DNA of 64,000 bases, taken from contig CAMKPL010000003.1 of assembly GCA_946414655.1 (NCBI GenBank), positions 76,770 through 140,769 on the forward strand. Reading direction: 5' to 3'. Below are positions 61,880-64,000 of the stretch, in pieces (the first letter of the stretch is position 1; every line of letters begins with the position of its first letter). A program made the position numbers and the translations under genes. The DNA is from an uncultured Caryophanales bacterium. Its GTDB lineage: Bacteria > Bacillota_I > Bacilli_A > RFN20 > CAG-826. Under the pieces are notes generated by a model. That model did no database searches, was not told the DNA's origin, and was given only the letters and a program-made list of their open reading frames with translations.

Positions 61880-62577
61880 TCGACTTGATCCTCCTTCACA
61901 ACAATTGATGAAAAACGAACAATAAAGAGGTGAATTGAGAAGAGAATTAAAATGAAAAACACCAGCAAAAATCCAACAAATATAGAGGATTTGCTCATTG
62001 AAACATAAAATGAGCTGATTGAAAATCTAATGAATAAAAGAACTGAAACAGACATAATCCAGAGCAATAAAAATTGCCCGAGGTATCGGTTGGATTCAAT
62101 TAATGATTCACTTAGACTCTTCTCGATTCTTGTTGATTCACTAATTAGTTCATCAGACATGTTTAAAATGTTTCCGCCTTGGTCTTGATATAGACTAAGG
62201 ACATTAATAAACATTTTGAAAACAGCAAGGTTAAAGAACTCTCTTAGATAAGTGATGCGATCACTAACCTTGAGGTTTTCAAGATTCTCTGTAATTTCAT
62301 TTAATTCCTTGTCTTCATAGCGAATTCCACTTTGATAAGCATCCTCGACAGATTCTTTTACAGACATCGAAATGATGAAGGCATTAATAAAGTGGTAACA
62401 AGCGTGGATTCTTCTTGTAAGACGATCTTTTTTAATGAGATATCTCCTTCCAAGAACGAAGTAATAAAGAAGGTAGCTAGCCACCACAAAAATTGGAATA
62501 TAAATATCAAAACTCGTTAGATATGCAACTATAGCTAACATTAATGTTAGAAGAACAAACAATGCGTCTCGAACCAT
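61876..62577 (-). CDS. Type II secretion F-domain protein (TadB-like)
   Basis: A 233-residue membrane protein of the T2SSF family, with paired N-terminal membrane segments (about 5-45), a cytoplasmic helical part with VLSLYQDQGGNILNMSDELI, and two C-terminal segments (about 165-225). The GG-N-I pattern is typical of TadB. It lies 8 bp downstream of the ATPase gene. Confidence 0.78.
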   Translation of the reverse strand: MVRDALFVLLTLMLAIVAYLTSFDIYIPIFVVASYLLYYFVLGRRYLIKKDRLTRRIHACYHFINAFIISMSVKESVEDAYQSGIRYEDKELNEITENLENLKVSDRITYLREFFNLAVFKMFINVLSLYQDQGGNILNMSDELISESTRIEKSLSESLIESNRYLGQFLLLWIMSVSVLLFIRFSISSFYVSMSKSSIFVGFLLVFFILILFSIHLFIVRFSSIVVKEDQVE

Positions 62578-62585
62578 AAAACCTC

Positions 62586-63533
62586 CTAACAGTGAAATTT
62601 CTCCACTAAAACGTTATTTTCAACTTCACCAATTGACTCAATATAGCGATGAACCAAACCGCTTTTGGTGATATCTCTTTTGACGAAAACATAGACTGGA
62701 ATATGTGCCATCAAATCACTCATGATGTCGTCATATGACTCTTTTGTTTCGGCCATTTCAATCATTCTGACTAAACGGTGTGGCATCGCTAGTAAAGAGT
62801 TAGCGTGCATTGTCGTAATAATTGGGTGACCAGTCATCACGCTATTTAAAACATCGTTCATTTCTTTTCCTCTCGACTCCGCCACAACTAGCCAATCCGG
62901 ATTTGATCGAAGAGCTTGACGGATCAAATCATTAATCGTAGCTTTCTCGTGGCTTTCATTTGCTTCCCAAAAAGTAATATCAAGATTTGGATTGGTTCGA
63001 ATGAACTCTAGTTCCTGAACGTTATCAATGACAATAACCCGTGTATTATCTTCAAGAGATGTTAATAAATACTTCTGTAGTTCTGTTTTTCCAGAACCCG
63101 TTGGTCCACCAATAATGATGGATTTTTTATTCTTTAAACAATCATGCAAAAACTGCTTCATTTCAGAATTCATGAAGGTTTTGCTGGTTAAAATGCGAAT
63201 TGTAGGTGAGGCAATACGAATTGAAAACGAGATTGATTTTTCGTTATCAACACGAACAATTGATGGGTGAATAGCATTGATTCTGTATCTCCCTTCCGAA
63301 ACATCAATCGAAGGTGTTGTATAGGAAAATTGTTTCTCGGCAAAGTTAGCAATTTGACGCACAAAAGAAACAACTTCATCCTTATCCACTTGGATGTTGG
63401 CCTTCTTTCGACCTTGTTTATTGTGGAGATAATAGATATCTTTTCCGTTATAAGAAATATCTGTTATCTCATCATCTTTTAATAAGGGCGATATAAACGA
63501 TGATTCAAGATATGAAACTAATTGATGATTCAT
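62586..63533 (-). CDS. tadA: Tad/T2SS-type secretion ATPase (TadA/VirB11-like)
   Basis: Hexameric ATPase of 315 residues driving pilus assembly. Walker A is IIGGPTGSGKTELQKYL; the Asp box is VIVIDNVQELEF; Walker B-like and His box are WLVVAESRGKEMNDVLNSVM and GHPIITTMHANSL. It is shorter than most TadA proteins, lacking the long N-terminal extension. It overlaps the upstream gene by 4 bp. Confidence 0.9.
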   Translation of the reverse strand: MNHQLVSYLESSFISPLLKDDEITDISYNGKDIYYLHNKQGRKKANIQVDKDEVVSFVRQIANFAEKQFSYTTPSIDVSEGRYRINAIHPSIVRVDNEKSISFSIRIASPTIRILTSKTFMNSEMKQFLHDCLKNKKSIIIGGPTGSGKTELQKYLLTSLEDNTRVIVIDNVQELEFIRTNPNLDITFWEANESHEKATINDLIRQALRSNPDWLVVAESRGKEMNDVLNSVMTGHPIITTMHANSLLAMPHRLVRMIEMAETKESYDDIMSDLMAHIPVYVFVKRDITKSGLVHRYIESIGEVENNVLVEKFHC

Positions 63534-63931
63534 TCGATGTGCCCCCTTTGGTTAATCGTAAATTCACGAGCATGTTTGTAATGATAAAAGGTGTTGATTT
63601 TCGCGCTTAAGGAAATACGAACTCCATCCGCGTGGTGGTTAGTGTTGATGTTTTTTGTGTTGTTATCGAAATAAACAATCGATGCTTGATAATCAGTTGT
63701 GTATTTCGAAACATTATCTCTTAGATAATTAACAATATATTTTTCCAAAATCGGTTCATTAAAATATGGATTAATGTCCTCTCCATCGTTTCCGACTGTA
63801 ACGACACAGACTTCTAAAATGCTTCGATGCATATTTAAAAAAGTTCGATGTATGCTCGAGTAATTCATTCCTCCAAAAGAAAAGGACATGAACAAAAAGA
63901 AAACAACACTAAAAAAGAGACAATTAATCAT
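63530..63931 (-). CDS. Minor pilin-like protein of the Tad cluster
   Basis: A 133-residue protein with an N-terminal membrane helix (LFFSVVFFLFMSFSFG) and an extracellular part with no known motif (YFNEPILEKYIVNYLRDN, then FDNNTKNINTNHHADGVRIS). Its position directly before the ATPase fits a pseudopilin or assembly factor. It starts within the last 8 bp of the partial gene upstream. Confidence 0.55.
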   Translation of the reverse strand: MINCLFFSVVFFLFMSFSFGGMNYSSIHRTFLNMHRSILEVCVVTVGNDGEDINPYFNEPILEKYIVNYLRDNVSKYTTDYQASIVYFDNNTKNINTNHHADGVRISLSAKINTFYHYKHAREFTINQRGHIE

Positions 63932-64000
63932 GTTTTAAGTCCTTTCCAAAATCGCTATATTCGCTATCACCTGTTTTGATACAATATTCAGAAGTTACAC
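63924..64000 (-). CDS. Upstream Tad-cluster gene (only C-terminal end visible)
   Basis: The open frame ends at TAA 63924-63926. The visible C-terminus reads SEYCIKTGDSEYSDFGKDLK followed by HD and stop. It overlaps the next start by 8 bp, so it belongs to the same operon. Too little remains for a family call. Confidence 0.6.
   Translation of the reverse strand, partial: VTSEYCIKTGDSEYSDFGKDLKHD

Overview
The window looks like chromosomal DNA from a low-GC, AT-rich Bacillota, probably an uncultured, gut-type member of the Bacilli (RF39, Erysipelotrichales or Acholeplasmatales-like). Supporting this are the AT-rich sequence, AGGAGG-type ribosome binding sites, TATAAT promoters, many lipoproteins and Big_2-rich surface proteins with short basic C-terminal tails, a Tad/T2SS-like pilus cluster and a small core metabolism. 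A tRNA-Trp with a CCA anticodon and normal TGA stops indicate the standard genetic code. The lineage is inferred from overall character, not from a marker gene.

Left third (1-32 kb). A minus-strand operon encodes a wall-anchored subtilisin protease, an OppA-like peptide-binding lipoprotein, an Ig-domain lipoprotein and the start of an OppB permease cut by the window edge. Together they would cut extracellular protein and import the peptides. It is read from a clear TTGCAT-17-TATAAT promoter flanked by two copies of a 17-bp repeat. Next come glycogen/maltodextrin genes (glgB, malQ, a HAD phosphatase), a Cthe_2159-type lipoprotein, glutathione peroxidase, a cation diffusion facilitator, a DtxR/MntR-type regulator, a Phd/PIN toxin-antitoxin pair with twin palindromic operators, a 1563-residue clostripain-like protease, a PAP2 phosphatase with a DtxR-like box upstream, a RhuM-PLD fusion, a GH114-like lipoprotein and a cell-surface endonuclease I. 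The secretome fits scavenging of host or community protein, DNA and glycans.

Middle (32-51 kb). The most unusual signal is here: two paralogous structured RNA elements (about 33085-33322 and 39842-40073, the second with an extra 5' domain). They share short invariant blocks, and at least four helices are kept by compensatory changes. Each lies just upstream of an accessory gene (a frameshifted YhcG/DUF1016 nuclease and an unknown 117-residue protein), and each is followed by an anti-Shine-Dalgarno segment matching that gene's own ribosome binding site. Between and after them lie an aldehyde dehydrogenase-lysoplasmalogenase pair (plausibly plasmalogen breakdown), a DUF6273-like/zinc-ribbon pair, tRNA-Trp, a metallophosphoesterase, a Trk/Ktr potassium uptake operon with yqeY, thyA-folA, an ATP-grasp/SDR pair, an aldo-keto reductase remnant, an AbrB-ABC exporter operon and a flavin reductase.

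Right (51-64 kb). An accessory region holds a two-gene nuclease operon: a GIY-YIG protein with six NUMOD-like repeats and an eight-unit zinc-ribbon protein with a PDDEXK domain in the middle. TTCCCAC repeats flank it. Then come a divergent LysR/MATE pair, an IS110-family 5' remnant with a structured leader (bridge-RNA position), an IS3-family orfB without orfA, tRNA-Glu and tRNA-Asn, acpP and a Tad-like pilus cluster running off the right edge. Across the window at least five terminators carry the same 8-nt loop, NNAATTGC, closed by CCR/TGG.
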